Of a stretch of DNA of 12,223 nucleotides, positions 1-7,093 are shown one piece after another. Position 1 is the stretch's first letter. Each line of letters starts with the position of its first letter. The notes under the pieces are model-generated. The model ran no database searches and was not told the origin of the DNA. It was given only the letters and a program-made list of their open reading frames with translations. The stretch is from Fusarium oxysporum f. sp. lycopersici 4287 (lineage: Eukaryota > Ascomycota > Sordariomycetes > Hypocreales > Nectriaceae), in contig NW_017264876.1 in NCBI RefSeq assembly GCF_000149955.1, positions 1 to 12,223 on the forward strand. Reading direction: 5' to 3'. The position numbers were made by a program, and so were the translations under genes.

Positions 1-551
1 GTGTACTCCTTCCTTCACCATCCAGCATACCAATGGCACAAAAGGTGCTGTATTTCTCAAGCCCGTCACCCGTCAGCGGGTTCGAGGGCAATCTATTGTC
101 GAACTTTTTCCACCGACCAGAATTCTCTCGCGCATCACTACATCTGCTGACGCAGTCCACAATCTCCAGTAACCAAGTTGTAGCTCGTAGTCGACTGTCG
201 CGGCGGCAGGGAAAAACCTCGGGAAGGGATCAGAGGCCGACGGTGCGGCTTGCCTTTAAAGGAGAAAAACCCATCGCAATCGGCGTCGTTGATCGGAAGG
301 ATGTCGCTACGAATGCCCGGGGCATCGCCCTCCGATATCTAAGGCGTTCTGGTTCTGAGGTGCCGCCATTAGATCCGACAAAGGTGTTGTCAGAGAAGGC
401 GAACTCTCCAAAATTCCTTCTCTGAAAACTGCTGTTAGGGAGCCGATAGCGTCCCCGCAGTTTTTGTGTGGTCGCGTGGCCTGCAGAAAATCCCGCTCCT
501 AGCACCGCACTAACAGTGCGTGCCAAGAAAGAATTTTTACAGGAGAGAGTT
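1..551 (-). mobile_element. E1: 5' part of a non-coding, probably LINE/SINE-like element
   Basis: Read on the minus strand from 551, this segment aligns with E2 (from 6913). The first 20 bases (532-551 versus 6913-6932) are identical, and the next 34 align without a gap. Later anchors are CCCGTCAGCGGG at 69-80 (reverse complement of 7850-7861) and 20-29 against 7899-7908. E1 lacks the hairpin array that E2 carries at about 7094-7548; the break in homology falls near 340-365. Its 5' end abuts hAT-B sequence at 551/552, within one base of where E2 starts, so it looks like an insertion into hAT-B whose 3' tail lies left of the window. No coding role is evident: the longest frames (33-425 plus, 230-526 minus) resemble nothing I know. 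The element class is inferred from E2. Confidence 0.65.
502..523 (-). other. 5' stem-loop of E1
   Basis: GCA-c-CGCACT, loop AAC, AGTGCG-TGC form a nine-pair stem with one bulged base. The same place in E2 (6946-6956) keeps a four-pair stem around the same loop, with one A-T pair replaced by G-C. This suggests a structured RNA leader. Confidence 0.5.
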
Positions 552-691
552 ATCCACTACACCTACATCAACCAGGGTCGTCGATGTAGGGTAGTTGATC
601 ACGTCGAGGGTTCAGGTTGATTGATGTAAGTGTATGAGTAATACACCAATCGATCAACCGGTGGGTTTCGGTGTAGTTGATCGGAACCTTG
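552..691 (-). mobile_element. Left end of a second hAT-B copy, interrupted by E1
   Basis: These 140 bases are a perfect reverse complement of 2713-2852, the left end of the complete hAT-B. The outer end reads ...GGAACCTTG at 683-691, the hAT-type terminus, and is followed directly by the 8-bp duplication GGCGGTCC (692-699). The inner end stops at 552, where E1 begins. Repeated GTAGTTGAT/ATCAACTAC words are probably subterminal transposase-binding sites. Because this copy and 2713-2852 are inverted and identical, they could pair and recombine; they are the likely crossover substrate for the inversion inferred here. The rest of this copy should lie left of the window. Confidence 0.85.
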
Positions 692-699
692 GGCGGTCC
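692..699 (+). repeat. 8-bp target site duplication of hAT-B in hAT-A (GGCGGTCC)
   Basis: GGCGGTCC directly follows the hAT-B terminus CTTG at 691. Its reverse complement GGACCGCC directly follows the other hAT-B terminus at 5683. Eight base pairs is the usual hAT duplication length. The two copies lie at two different hAT-B ends, on opposite strands. Confidence 0.88.
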
Positions 700-2099
700 T
701 TGCGGAGTTTGCAATCACTGAGGACCAGATTGGATACTTTGTTGCAGATAATGCGACGGAAAATGATACGTGTCTTGAGGACCTGTCTGCTGACTTCAGC
801 TTCGATAAAGCCTGGCGCCGTCTTCGCTGTATGGGCCATGTGATCAACCTTGTCGCGCGGGCGGTTCTTTTTGGCAAGGATCCGGACGGCTTTGCAGAGG
901 ACACAGATGAGATTGCTAATGATCTTCTAAGGCAGATGAAGCAGTGGCGCAAGGCAGGTCCAGTTGGAAAGCTTCACAATATCATGGTGTGGCTAAGAGG
1001 CTCTAGTGAGAGACTCAAACAATTACACGCCCACCAGCGCGCCGTATATATCACTGCTAGCGATCCAGATGCGGAAAGGAAGCACACATATGATCCAGTT
1101 CTCGCCAACGATACCCGCTGGAACTCCAACAAGGCCGAGATAGAGCATGGACTGCTGCTTCGGATGCCTATTGATATCATGATCGGCGCAGAGGTCCAAG
1201 CCTGGCAGCAGTACTGGAACAAGATCACACACAACAGCACCCGAGAACCTCCAGCAAGGCGGCGAGAGAAGCCTCATATTGTGGATGATGCACTTGATGA
1301 TGACGATTGGCACGCACTTACAATCTATCTTGAAGTCCTCAAGCCCTTTGAGGAGGCTACAACACGTATGCAAGGCAATCCTGGCACTGCATCAGGGAGT
1401 CGAATATGGGACATACTCCCTACGTACGAGTTCCTACTTCAACATCTGGAAGAGTTCAAGACGCGATACAAAGACCATAAGGAGCAACACTTTCGTCACA
1501 ATATCAATCAGGCCTGGATGAAGCTTGACAAGTATTATGAATTGACGGACGATTCGCCTATATATGTGGCAGCTGTTGTGCTACATCCTCGCATGAAGTG
1601 GAGCTTCGTTGACAAGTTCTGGAAAGACAGGCCAGACTGGCGTGACAAGGCTAGGCATGACGTCAGACAGCTATGGGAAGCTGAGTACAAACATCGTGTT
1701 ATCCCCATTCCCCAAGAACGGCCCCCGGAGCGGCGCAGAATTGTGGTGGCATCAGGCCTCAGCGACTTCCTTGATAATCTGACATGTCCTGTGGTCCAAC
1801 TGGAAGAAGAACGGGATGAATATGACCGCTATCTTGCACGGACAGACGATCCGGAGGATCTGGCTTGTACAGATCCAATCACGTACTGGATAGGCAAGCG
1901 CAGTGTGTGGCCTCATCTCTCACAGATGGCCCTTGATATTTTGTCAATACCTTGCATGTCGGATGAACCGGAACGAATCTTCAGCCTCACGGGACTCCTG
2001 ACGCCAGCGAACCGTGCGAGATTGGGAGGTGACATAATTGGAGCGTCTTTGTGTCTTGCGGATTGGGACAGGCGGGGGGCGATAGACTTGCTAAAGTAA
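692..2099 (+). pseudogene. hAT-A transposase, C-terminal part (residues ~297-762)
   Basis: This is the C-terminal 60% of a cut-and-paste hAT transposase; its N-terminal part lies at 5684-6667 on the minus strand. The open frame runs back past the first Met (831) to the hAT-B junction. Readable hAT features, numbered in the joined protein, are: GYFVADNA with the second catalytic Asp (about D313, codon near 747); MGHVINLVARAVLFGKD; the NDTRW motif (R436-W437); and a C-terminal hATC dimerisation region with ITYW, then MSDEPERIFSLTG (1956 onward). The latter contains the probable catalytic Glu and ends at TAA 2097-2099. No stop or frameshift is present. The gene is broken only by the inserted hAT-B end, so this half lacks its start codon, BED finger and first catalytic Asp. 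A protein from the Met at 831 would have no DNA-binding domain. Family assignment is secure from the motifs. Confidence 0.85.
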
Positions 2100-2313
2100 T
2101 AAGTGGTGATGTAAGTCAGCTCCGTCGTAGCAGATATCAATCGTACTCGGGAAACTTATGGGCATTCAGCGCCGAAGACCTGCTTAGTAATATATGTCAA
2201 TCAATTGCAATTAATGTCAATGGACCCCTGAATTGATCAATAGTAATCAATATCAATCTGCTCCTCCGCAGAGCCGCATCAACCAATTGCAATTTGGTTC
2301 GAATTGAATTGAA

Positions 2314-2333
2314 TTGATTGATTAGCAAGCCTG
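2314..2333 (+). repeat. hAT-A right terminal repeat
   Basis: This 20-base word is identical to 8337-8356. In the element before inversion the two would be inverted, so this is read as the 20-bp TIR of hAT-A (CAGGCTTGC... from the outside). The following octamer ATCTACAG does not match the octamer next to the other end (ACAAGAAG, or CTTCTTGT in element orientation), so no target duplication is visible. Confidence 0.7.
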
Positions 2334-2712
2334 ATCTACAGTACCCATGACTCAAACAGAGCTACGACCTCAAACAGGACTAGCAACCCCAGCAGAAATT
2401 CAACAATATCAACGTAAAGTCGGCTCGATCCTCTATATCGCCGTTAACACCCGGCCTGACATAGCTTTCGCCGCCTCCAGGCTGGCCCGATTTCTTGTCA
2501 ACCCTGGCCAAGAACACCAAGACGCCGCCGACCGCGTTATCCACTACCTCTCACACACAAGGCACCGAGCCCTACGATTCGGAGGGCCCGGAGGTCTTAC
2601 AGTTGCTAGTGACGCTTCTTTTGCCGATAACACCCTTGATCGGAAAAGCTCCCAAGCGTACACTATCCGACTATTCGACGGGTTGATCGGCTGGAGAGCT
2701 AGCAAGCAGGAC
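2334..2712 (+). pseudogene. Ty1/copia Pol fragment: RT C-terminus and start of RNase H
   Basis: An open frame from about 2335 to 2712 (126 codons) reads as the RT-to-RNase H region of a copia polyprotein. YQRKVGSILYIAVNTRPDIA and FAASRLARFL are typical of the end of copia RT. VASDASFADN near 2605-2634 carries the first RNase H acidic residue, and GWRASKQ (about 2689-2709) is the strand that normally precedes the TTST-EAE region. That region is missing because hAT-B starts at 2713. The left boundary is the hAT-A terminus at 2333; the reading frame has a stop just upstream (2332-2334), inside hAT-A. The Met at 2347 is internal to Pol, not a real start. No LTR is seen. It is a dead remnant caught between two hAT ends. 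Confidence 0.85.
2705..2712 (+). repeat. Target octamer of hAT-B in copia (AGCAGGAC)
   Basis: These are the eight bases directly before the hAT-B left terminus CAAGG (2713), inside the copia frame. They do not match the octamer after the right terminus (GGACCGCC, 5684-5691), so the two ends of this hAT-B copy come from different insertions. The partner is predicted left of the window. Confidence 0.65.
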
Positions 2713-2734
2713 CAAGGTTCCGATCAACTACACC
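2713..2734 (+). repeat. hAT-B left TIR (22 bp)
   Basis: Begins CAAGGTTCCGATC and is a perfect inverted match to 5662-5683. A further copy forms the end of the 552-691 segment. Confidence 0.9.
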
Positions 2735-3073
2735 GAAACCCACCGGTTGATCGATTGGTGTATTACTCATACACTTACATCAATCAACCTGAACCCTCGA
2801 CGTGATCAACTACCCTACATCGACGACCCTGGTTGATGTAGGTGTAGTGGATTTTTGCAGCGGTGGATTTTTAGTGGGACAGGGTATCCAGTTTTGGACA
2901 TCTGGATCCACCCTGTTAGGAGGTACTGTCTTTTGTGAGGGCAGGGCCACACAGACTTTAGTATTTCCTAACTTATTTTCGGGCCCCCAGTAGTTATAGA
3001 GGATATCCTGGGGTAATTTCCCGTACAGGTCCAAATTTTCATCGATCTGTTTGACGCATTCACACCTCCCGTA

Positions 3074-5485
3074 ATGACCGATCCTTTAGAAGACAAAGTC
3101 GTTGAGACCTCTCCACCAATTCTTTCACCATCAACGTTACTAGCTGATGCCCAACAGCTACAGGAAGAACGTCTGTTTCGTCATTTCCGCGGCTGGCTCT
3201 TCTCCGAGCGCGCAAAGGACACCTCCTCCTGGACTTGGGACTACGGGTATGATATCCAGCGGGCTCATGAGCGAAGATGGGTATGCAAACTCTGCATTCA
3301 CCAACGAGTCCCCCAGCCGAAGAACTTCACGCATACTGGTCTTCAAAATGCCAGCAAACATCTGTTCAAAGAACATCATATTCGGGCGCCAGAGGGCAAG
3401 ACGAAGTCTTCGACGCAGTTGAAAGCGGAAAGCGTAGAGAAGCAGCACCGCTCAATAGCTGATACCTTGACGCTCGATCCGGAAAAGCCGCGGGAGCAGG
3501 CCATGGCGAACTCCTTCGTCAAGAACTTTGACAGGGACCATTTTCAACGGATGGTGATGCAATGGATCGTTAAGAGTAATCTTTCCTTTCTCACGGTCGA
3601 AGACGAGGATCTCCGAGCCATATTCGATTATCTTAGTCCATCAGTGTCAATACGTGGTGGCCACTTATCTGCAGATACCCTCAGGACCAGGATTATCACT
3701 GAGTATCAACGACACCGCCACACCGTTATCGACGTCCTTCGACAATCTCCCGGCCTGATTCACATCTCTTTCGATGGCTGGACGTCGGGAAACCGGCATA
3801 CCTTGTACGGAATCGCTTGCTTCTTCAGAGATGAGCACAACAAGCCCCGTAAGATTGTGCTGGGTGTGCCCGAGGTTTCCGTACGCCACAGTGGATCGAA
3901 TATTGCAGCTCAAGTCCTTGATATCTTGACAGCCTACCAGATTACCGAGAAAATAGGATATTTCACGCTTGACAACGCAGAGAATAATGATACAGCGATG
4001 GGGGCCATTGGTCGTGAACTAGGCTTCACTGGTGCGTCTCGCCGAGGCCGCTGTTTCGGTCACACGGTCAACTTGTCAGCAAAGGCGTTGCTTTTTGGCA
4101 AGAACGCAAGCGCTTTCGAAGAGCAACTCTCCGGCGCGTCGGCCCTGCCGAAAGCAGACTGGGAATCATGGAGGAGCAAAGGCCCCGTTGGGAAGCTTCA
4201 TAACCTTGTCTATGACATCTTTCGGTCCAACAGATTGATGTACTTGCTGCGAGATCTTCAACAAGATGCAATCAGCAAAGCCAGTTCGTTAAGGGAACGA
4301 TCGAGGAAGCCACTTACTGTGGTGCGAGACAATAATACCCGCTGGCTTTCCCAACTGTACATGATCCGTAGGGCACTCAAAATTCGGCCATATCTTATCT
4401 TACTGGTGGTAAAGTACAAACAGGAGTGGGAAGATGAGAATAGGTCGAAGAGGACGGGTCAGGTCAGGAAGTCCGCAAAACTGCCACGTATCTGCGAGGA
4501 GGAGAACAAGCTAACGGACAGCGACTGGGAAGCCCTCCAGTGCCTGGAGGAGATATTGACGCATTATGAGAATGTAGTGAGGACTTTGGAGGGTGACGGA
4601 CAAGTTAGAAAGAGAAGGCGAGGGTTTCTGGGCTCATATGGTAACATATGGGATGTGATTCTAGGTTTCGAAGAGCTCCTCTCGAAACTAGAGCAATACA
4701 AATTGCTTGCAGCAGGCTTTCCCGACGCCGAACAGTTCAGGATCGGGATTAATCTCGCCTGGGACAAGCTTGAAAAGTATTATTCAGCTCTAGATGAAAC
4801 ACCCATCTACTATACCGCTCTTGCTCTCCATCCTGCATACAAGTGGGCGTATTTCGAGCACACTTGGGACACCCATCCAGAATGGGTCGACAAGGCTAAG
4901 GAGATGGTTTACCGAGTTTGGAGGACCGAGTACGCGAATTCCGATATCCTCTCTCAAGCAGACGAGTCAGACGACCAACGTCCAGCAAAAAGACGCAAGT
5001 TCTTCAGCCCATTCGAGGCCAACAGTCGTCATATGCCGGCAAGATACGACTCTTCAGACGATGAAGCAGTCAAAGGTGATGAATACGAGACATGGCAAGG
5101 TAGCCGCGAAGTGAGTGATAGGAGAGTTCGCGATCCTATTACGTACTGGCATGAAAGGAGGTTGAAATACCCTCGACTTTCGCGGATGGCGTTGGACTTT
5201 TTGACCATTCAGCCAATGTCTGCAGAGTGCGAGAGGCTCTTTTCAGCTGCCGGAAGAATGGCGGTGCCGTCGCGAAGCCTTCTGGATGCCCAGATTATCT
5301 CCATCTGTCAGGTATCGCGGTCATGGTATAGGGCTGGGATCGTCAAGGAACTGGATCCGATGTTGATCTCGTGGCGCGAGGAAGAGCAGATTTATGAGGG
5401 TCTTGGGATGAGTGATGGCGAGTTAGCAGAACAAGCAACGGCATGGCTGAGGGCTCAGGGCGATGAGGGAGAGAGTGAGGGGTAG
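3074..5485 (+). CDS. hAT-B transposase (803 aa, intact)
   Basis: This is a hAT-family transposase that would cut hAT-B at its 22-bp ends and insert it with an 8-bp duplication. Domains in order: a low-complexity N-terminus; a BED-type zinc finger at about residues 70-102 (C71-x2-C74, H96, H101/H102); a helical insert; the RNase H-like core with HISFDGWTS (D234) and GYFTLDNAENND (D300); FGHTVNLSAKALLFGK; NNTRW (R423-W424), the conserved hAT motif near the catalytic core; and the hATC dimerisation region with ITYW then MSAECERLFSAAG from residue 715, whose Glu is the probable third catalytic acid. There is one exon with no internal stop. An acidic and basic stretch near residues 635-675 (DESDDQRPAKRRK) could be a nuclear localisation signal. 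It has the same plan as hAT-A (762 aa), including finger spacing, but the termini differ, so the two are separate families. All catalytic motifs look present; activity is inference. Confidence 0.93.
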   Translation: MTDPLEDKVVETSPPILSPSTLLADAQQLQEERLFRHFRGWLFSERAKDTSSWTWDYGYDIQRAHERRWVCKLCIHQRVPQPKNFTHTGLQNASKHLFKEHHIRAPEGKTKSSTQLKAESVEKQHRSIADTLTLDPEKPREQAMANSFVKNFDRDHFQRMVMQWIVKSNLSFLTVEDEDLRAIFDYLSPSVSIRGGHLSADTLRTRIITEYQRHRHTVIDVLRQSPGLIHISFDGWTSGNRHTLYGIACFFRDEHNKPRKIVLGVPEVSVRHSGSNIAAQVLDILTAYQITEKIGYFTLDNAENNDTAMGAIGRELGFTGASRRGRCFGHTVNLSAKALLFGKNASAFEEQLSGASALPKADWESWRSKGPVGKLHNLVYDIFRSNRLMYLLRDLQQDAISKASSLRERSRKPLTVVRDNNTRWLSQLYMIRRALKIRPYLILLVVKYKQEWEDENRSKRTGQVRKSAKLPRICEEENKLTDSDWEALQCLEEILTHYENVVRTLEGDGQVRKRRRGFLGSYGNIWDVILGFEELLSKLEQYKLLAAGFPDAEQFRIGINLAWDKLEKYYSALDETPIYYTALALHPAYKWAYFEHTWDTHPEWVDKAKEMVYRVWRTEYANSDILSQADESDDQRPAKRRKFFSPFEANSRHMPARYDSSDDEAVKGDEYETWQGSREVSDRRVRDPITYWHERRLKYPRLSRMALDFLTIQPMSAECERLFSAAGRMAVPSRSLLDAQIISICQVSRSWYRAGIVKELDPMLISWREEEQIYEGLGMSDGELAEQATAWLRAQGDEGESEG

Positions 5486-5683
5486 TAGGCTGGGCAAGTA
5501 CCATCCATGATCAAGAGCGCAAGTCACGTGAGCGAAGTGTACGACAAACCAACCGTCAACTACATCCACCAAAGGCGCTGGTGTAGCACACTACACCCAC
5601 TACACCGGACAGTTGCTTACATAATTTACATTTACACTACTCTGGGTCGAAAAGTGTAGTTGGTGTAGTTGATCGGAACCTTG
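5486..5683 (+). repeat. hAT-B 3' flank with subterminal repeats and right TIR
   Basis: Between the TAG stop and the right end, the words CTACAC/GTGTAG occur many times in both directions (CACTACACCCACTACACC near 5588-5605; GTGTAGTTGGTGTAGTTG at 5655-5672). Such clusters are typical hAT transposase-binding sites. The right TIR is 5662-5683. Confidence 0.75.
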
Positions 5684-5691
5684 GGACCGCC
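5684..5691 (+). repeat. 8-bp target site duplication of hAT-B in hAT-A, inverted partner
   Basis: GGACCGCC is the exact reverse complement of 692-699. On the minus strand it is the last part of the hAT-A coding sequence before hAT-B. Confidence 0.88.
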
Positions 5692-5800
5692 TTTACCCGT
5701 TCTGCAATCCCAATACCGGTGTGGCCGGTAGACTGCTCGGGTAGGTCCAGTAAGAATGTACGGAAGGTGTTGTCGGCGTCAATAAAATGTACGACAAGCC

Positions 5801-5895
5801 CTATTGCATATTAGCACCTTATCGTGTGGATCTATCCTCACATTCTGAAACGGATAAAACACCTCAGAGACTAGGACATGTAATATATAATTTAC
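5801..5895 (-). other. Spliceosomal intron in hAT-A transposase (95 bp)
   Basis: On the minus strand the donor is G|GTAAAT at 5895, a branch-like GCTAATA lies near 5815-5809, and the acceptor is CAATAG ending at 5801. Splicing joins GCA-G to GG-CTT and gives the hAT-like run CFAGLVVHFIDAD. The gene length divides exactly by three only with this intron removed. Confidence 0.78.
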
Positions 5896-6667
5896 CTGCA
5901 AAGCATTTCATAGATCTGCTTGTCCAGAGGTCAAACGCCACATGAATCTTCGTCTGAGCTGCATGTAGCAGCTCCGTGATGATTCCTTTATGCGTAGTGT
6001 ACTCTTCAGTTATCCATGCCCGCATTGTCGTATGGTGTGGGAGGCAGTGATTTGAAGCCGTTAGGGGGTTGGCATACTGGCAGAGATCTCGGAAAGATTC
6101 ACTTTCGAGCTTGTGGAACGGAATTTTATCACGGATAACCCAGCGAAGAAGACGCTTCTTCCACTGATCCGGATCAAAGGCTGAGTTGTAGTGATTCATA
6201 ATCCGCTGATCGCGTAGATTGCTCGCGTTAAGGCCAACGGGCTCGAAAAAGGCGTGCTTAGGCCGCTTTGCCGCCGGCTCACCATCCTTATCAAGGTGGT
6301 GATATTTGAGCATGTGGTTCTTGATGTTCTCAACACCCCTGGAAGCGAATGAATACGACTTATGCGGCTTTTTTTGATGGCAGCTCTTGCACAGCCAGAA
6401 ACGATTCTTCTCATCTGTCCCCTTCTGGACCTCAAAGCCGTGCTCCCAGTACCAGCCGCGTCGATCTGATGTGTTGTTTGGTCGAATATAGCCAGGTATG
6501 CGACCCCAATTAAGCCCTTCATATGCGTCATCGTATGGTGGGGGTGGCGTGTCGTCAATAGGCGCATCGCTGCTGTGGACCGACGGTCGCTGCGGCTGAG
6601 AAAGGGCGGGAGGATCTGTCACGGCAGTGGAAAATGACATGGCCGAAAACTGATGGCTAGAAGGCAT

Positions 6668-6896
6668 GTAGTCAGATATTTTTACATCTTGTCTGGAAAG
6701 TAAACAACAAGGTAAACAACAAGGTAAACAATCCTCTGCTGTTGAGGCAGGGCAGGTCTGCTAAACGAGCCATTCAGAGGCAGCATCTGTCTGACAGGGG
6801 CCTCCAGACTGGCCAATCCGATGCAAGCACCTGCCATTGTCACCGATCTCACCGATCCTCACCGACCTCTTACCCTAAACTATATATCAATCAATC
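6668..6896 (-). other. hAT-A leader without a gene
   Basis: Untranslated region and probable promoter of the hAT-A transposase. I see the 12-bp tandem repeat at 6700-6731 and ATCAATCAATCAA near the inner edge, resembling the terminal word of hAT-A. No coding frame here is credible. Confidence 0.55.
6700..6731 (+). repeat. 12-bp tandem repeat GTAAACAACAAG, 2.7 copies
   Basis: Three phased GTAAACAA words lie 33-64 bp upstream of the hAT-A start codon. The GTAAACA core matches the general forkhead-factor consensus, so these may be promoter elements; that role is inference. Confidence 0.6.
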
Positions 6897-6911
6897 AACG
6901 GGCACCTATAT
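6897..6911 (+). repeat. 15-bp target site duplication of E2, left copy
   Basis: AACGGGCACCTATAT is repeated exactly at 8226-8240. The two copies bracket E2. Because the E2 tail also ends in AAC, the true duplication could be 12-15 bp. Confidence 0.75.
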
Positions 6912-6920
6912 CAACTCTCT

Positions 6921-6984
6921 CCTGTAAAAATTTTTCCTTGGCACCCGCTGTTAGCGTTCTGCTAGGGCAGAAAATTTTTACAGG
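6921..6984 (+). other. 5' stem-loop of E2 (14-bp perfect inverted repeat)
   Basis: CCTGTAAAAATTTT (6921-6934) pairs perfectly with AAAATTTTTACAGG (6971-6984). The smaller hairpin CGCT-GTT-AGCG (6946-6956) sits in the loop. E1 keeps a weaker outer pairing and a longer inner hairpin. Confidence 0.6.
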
Positions 6985-7093
6985 CCAAAATGGCAACAAA
7001 GCAGCTGCGGGACTAGCGGGACCCTAACAGCTGCTGGAAGAAAGGGATTCAGAGAGTTGACCTTTCTTCGTGACAAGTGTTTTCAACGGCACT

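Larger units (their letters stand above)
692..2333 (+). mobile_element. hAT-A element, 3' half with right terminus
   Basis: It contains the C-terminal transposase segment and a 234-bp 3' flank (2100-2333). The flank is AT-rich, with repeated CAATTGCAATT and ATTGAATTGAATTG words, the kind of subterminal repeats hAT transposases bind. It ends in TTGATTGATTAGCAAGCCTG, ending at 2333, which on the other strand starts CAGGCTTGC, a hAT-like terminus. The matching terminus of the 5' half is at 8337-8356. Because of the inversion, both termini now read in the same direction. Confidence 0.75.
2713..5683 (+). mobile_element. hAT-B: complete hAT DNA transposon
   Basis: The element is 2,971 bp with perfect 22-bp terminal inverted repeats (2713-2734 and 5662-5683). 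They begin CAAGG, a typical hAT start. Inside are a 339-bp leader, one intact transposase ORF (3074-5485) and a 198-bp 3' flank. Both flanks are full of GTGTAGTTG/CAACTACAC words, likely transposase-binding sites. The leader has a strong hairpin at 2879-2916 (ACAGGGTATCCAG against CTGGATccACCCTGT). The flanking octamers differ (AGCAGGAC and GGACCGCC), which fits exchange between two hAT-B copies. Intact ends and ORF suggest a young, possibly autonomous element. Confidence 0.9.
5684..6667 (-). pseudogene. hAT-A transposase, N-terminal part (exon 1 and part of exon 2)
   Basis: This is the missing front of the transposase at 692-2099. Exon 1 (6667 to 5896) encodes residues 1-257: a Pro/Ser-rich N-terminus, a BED-type finger (C93-x2-C96, H118, H123/H124, the same spacing as hAT-B), and a helical region ending in IHVAFDLWTSRS with the first catalytic Asp (D246). 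Exon 2 (5800 to 5684) continues GLVVHFIDAD and LLDLPEQSTGHTGIG and ends in the octamer GGCGGTCC next to hAT-B. Continuing at base 700 on the plus strand keeps the frame: 772 + 117 + 1,397 coding bases make exactly 762 codons. If 5895-5864 is left unspliced the frame ends at TAG 5866-5864, so the intron is needed. The start at 6667 was chosen as the first in-frame Met; a second Met is ten codons in. The gene is split by inversion, not decayed. Confidence 0.87.

Noticed and set aside
33..526. Overlapping frames of 130 codons (plus) and 98 codons (minus) as genes
   Set aside because: Both lie within E1, resemble no known protein, and the homologous E2 region does not keep either frame.
634..843. 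69-codon frame spanning the hAT-B end and hAT-A
   Set aside because: It reads through the element junction in a frame other than the hAT-A coding frame.
552..2852. A single element bounded by the perfect 141-bp inverted repeat 552-692 / 2712-2852
   Set aside because: Each arm is the left end of hAT-B. The true terminus is CAAGG, 2713 continues into a full hAT-B, and the octamers show two separate insertions; the 141st base pair is a chance match of flanking bases.
6821..6880. Repeated ACCGATCTCACCGATCCTCACCGAC-type words (shown in part) as a regulatory array
   Set aside because: Only three imperfect ACCGA words at irregular spacing; too weak to call.
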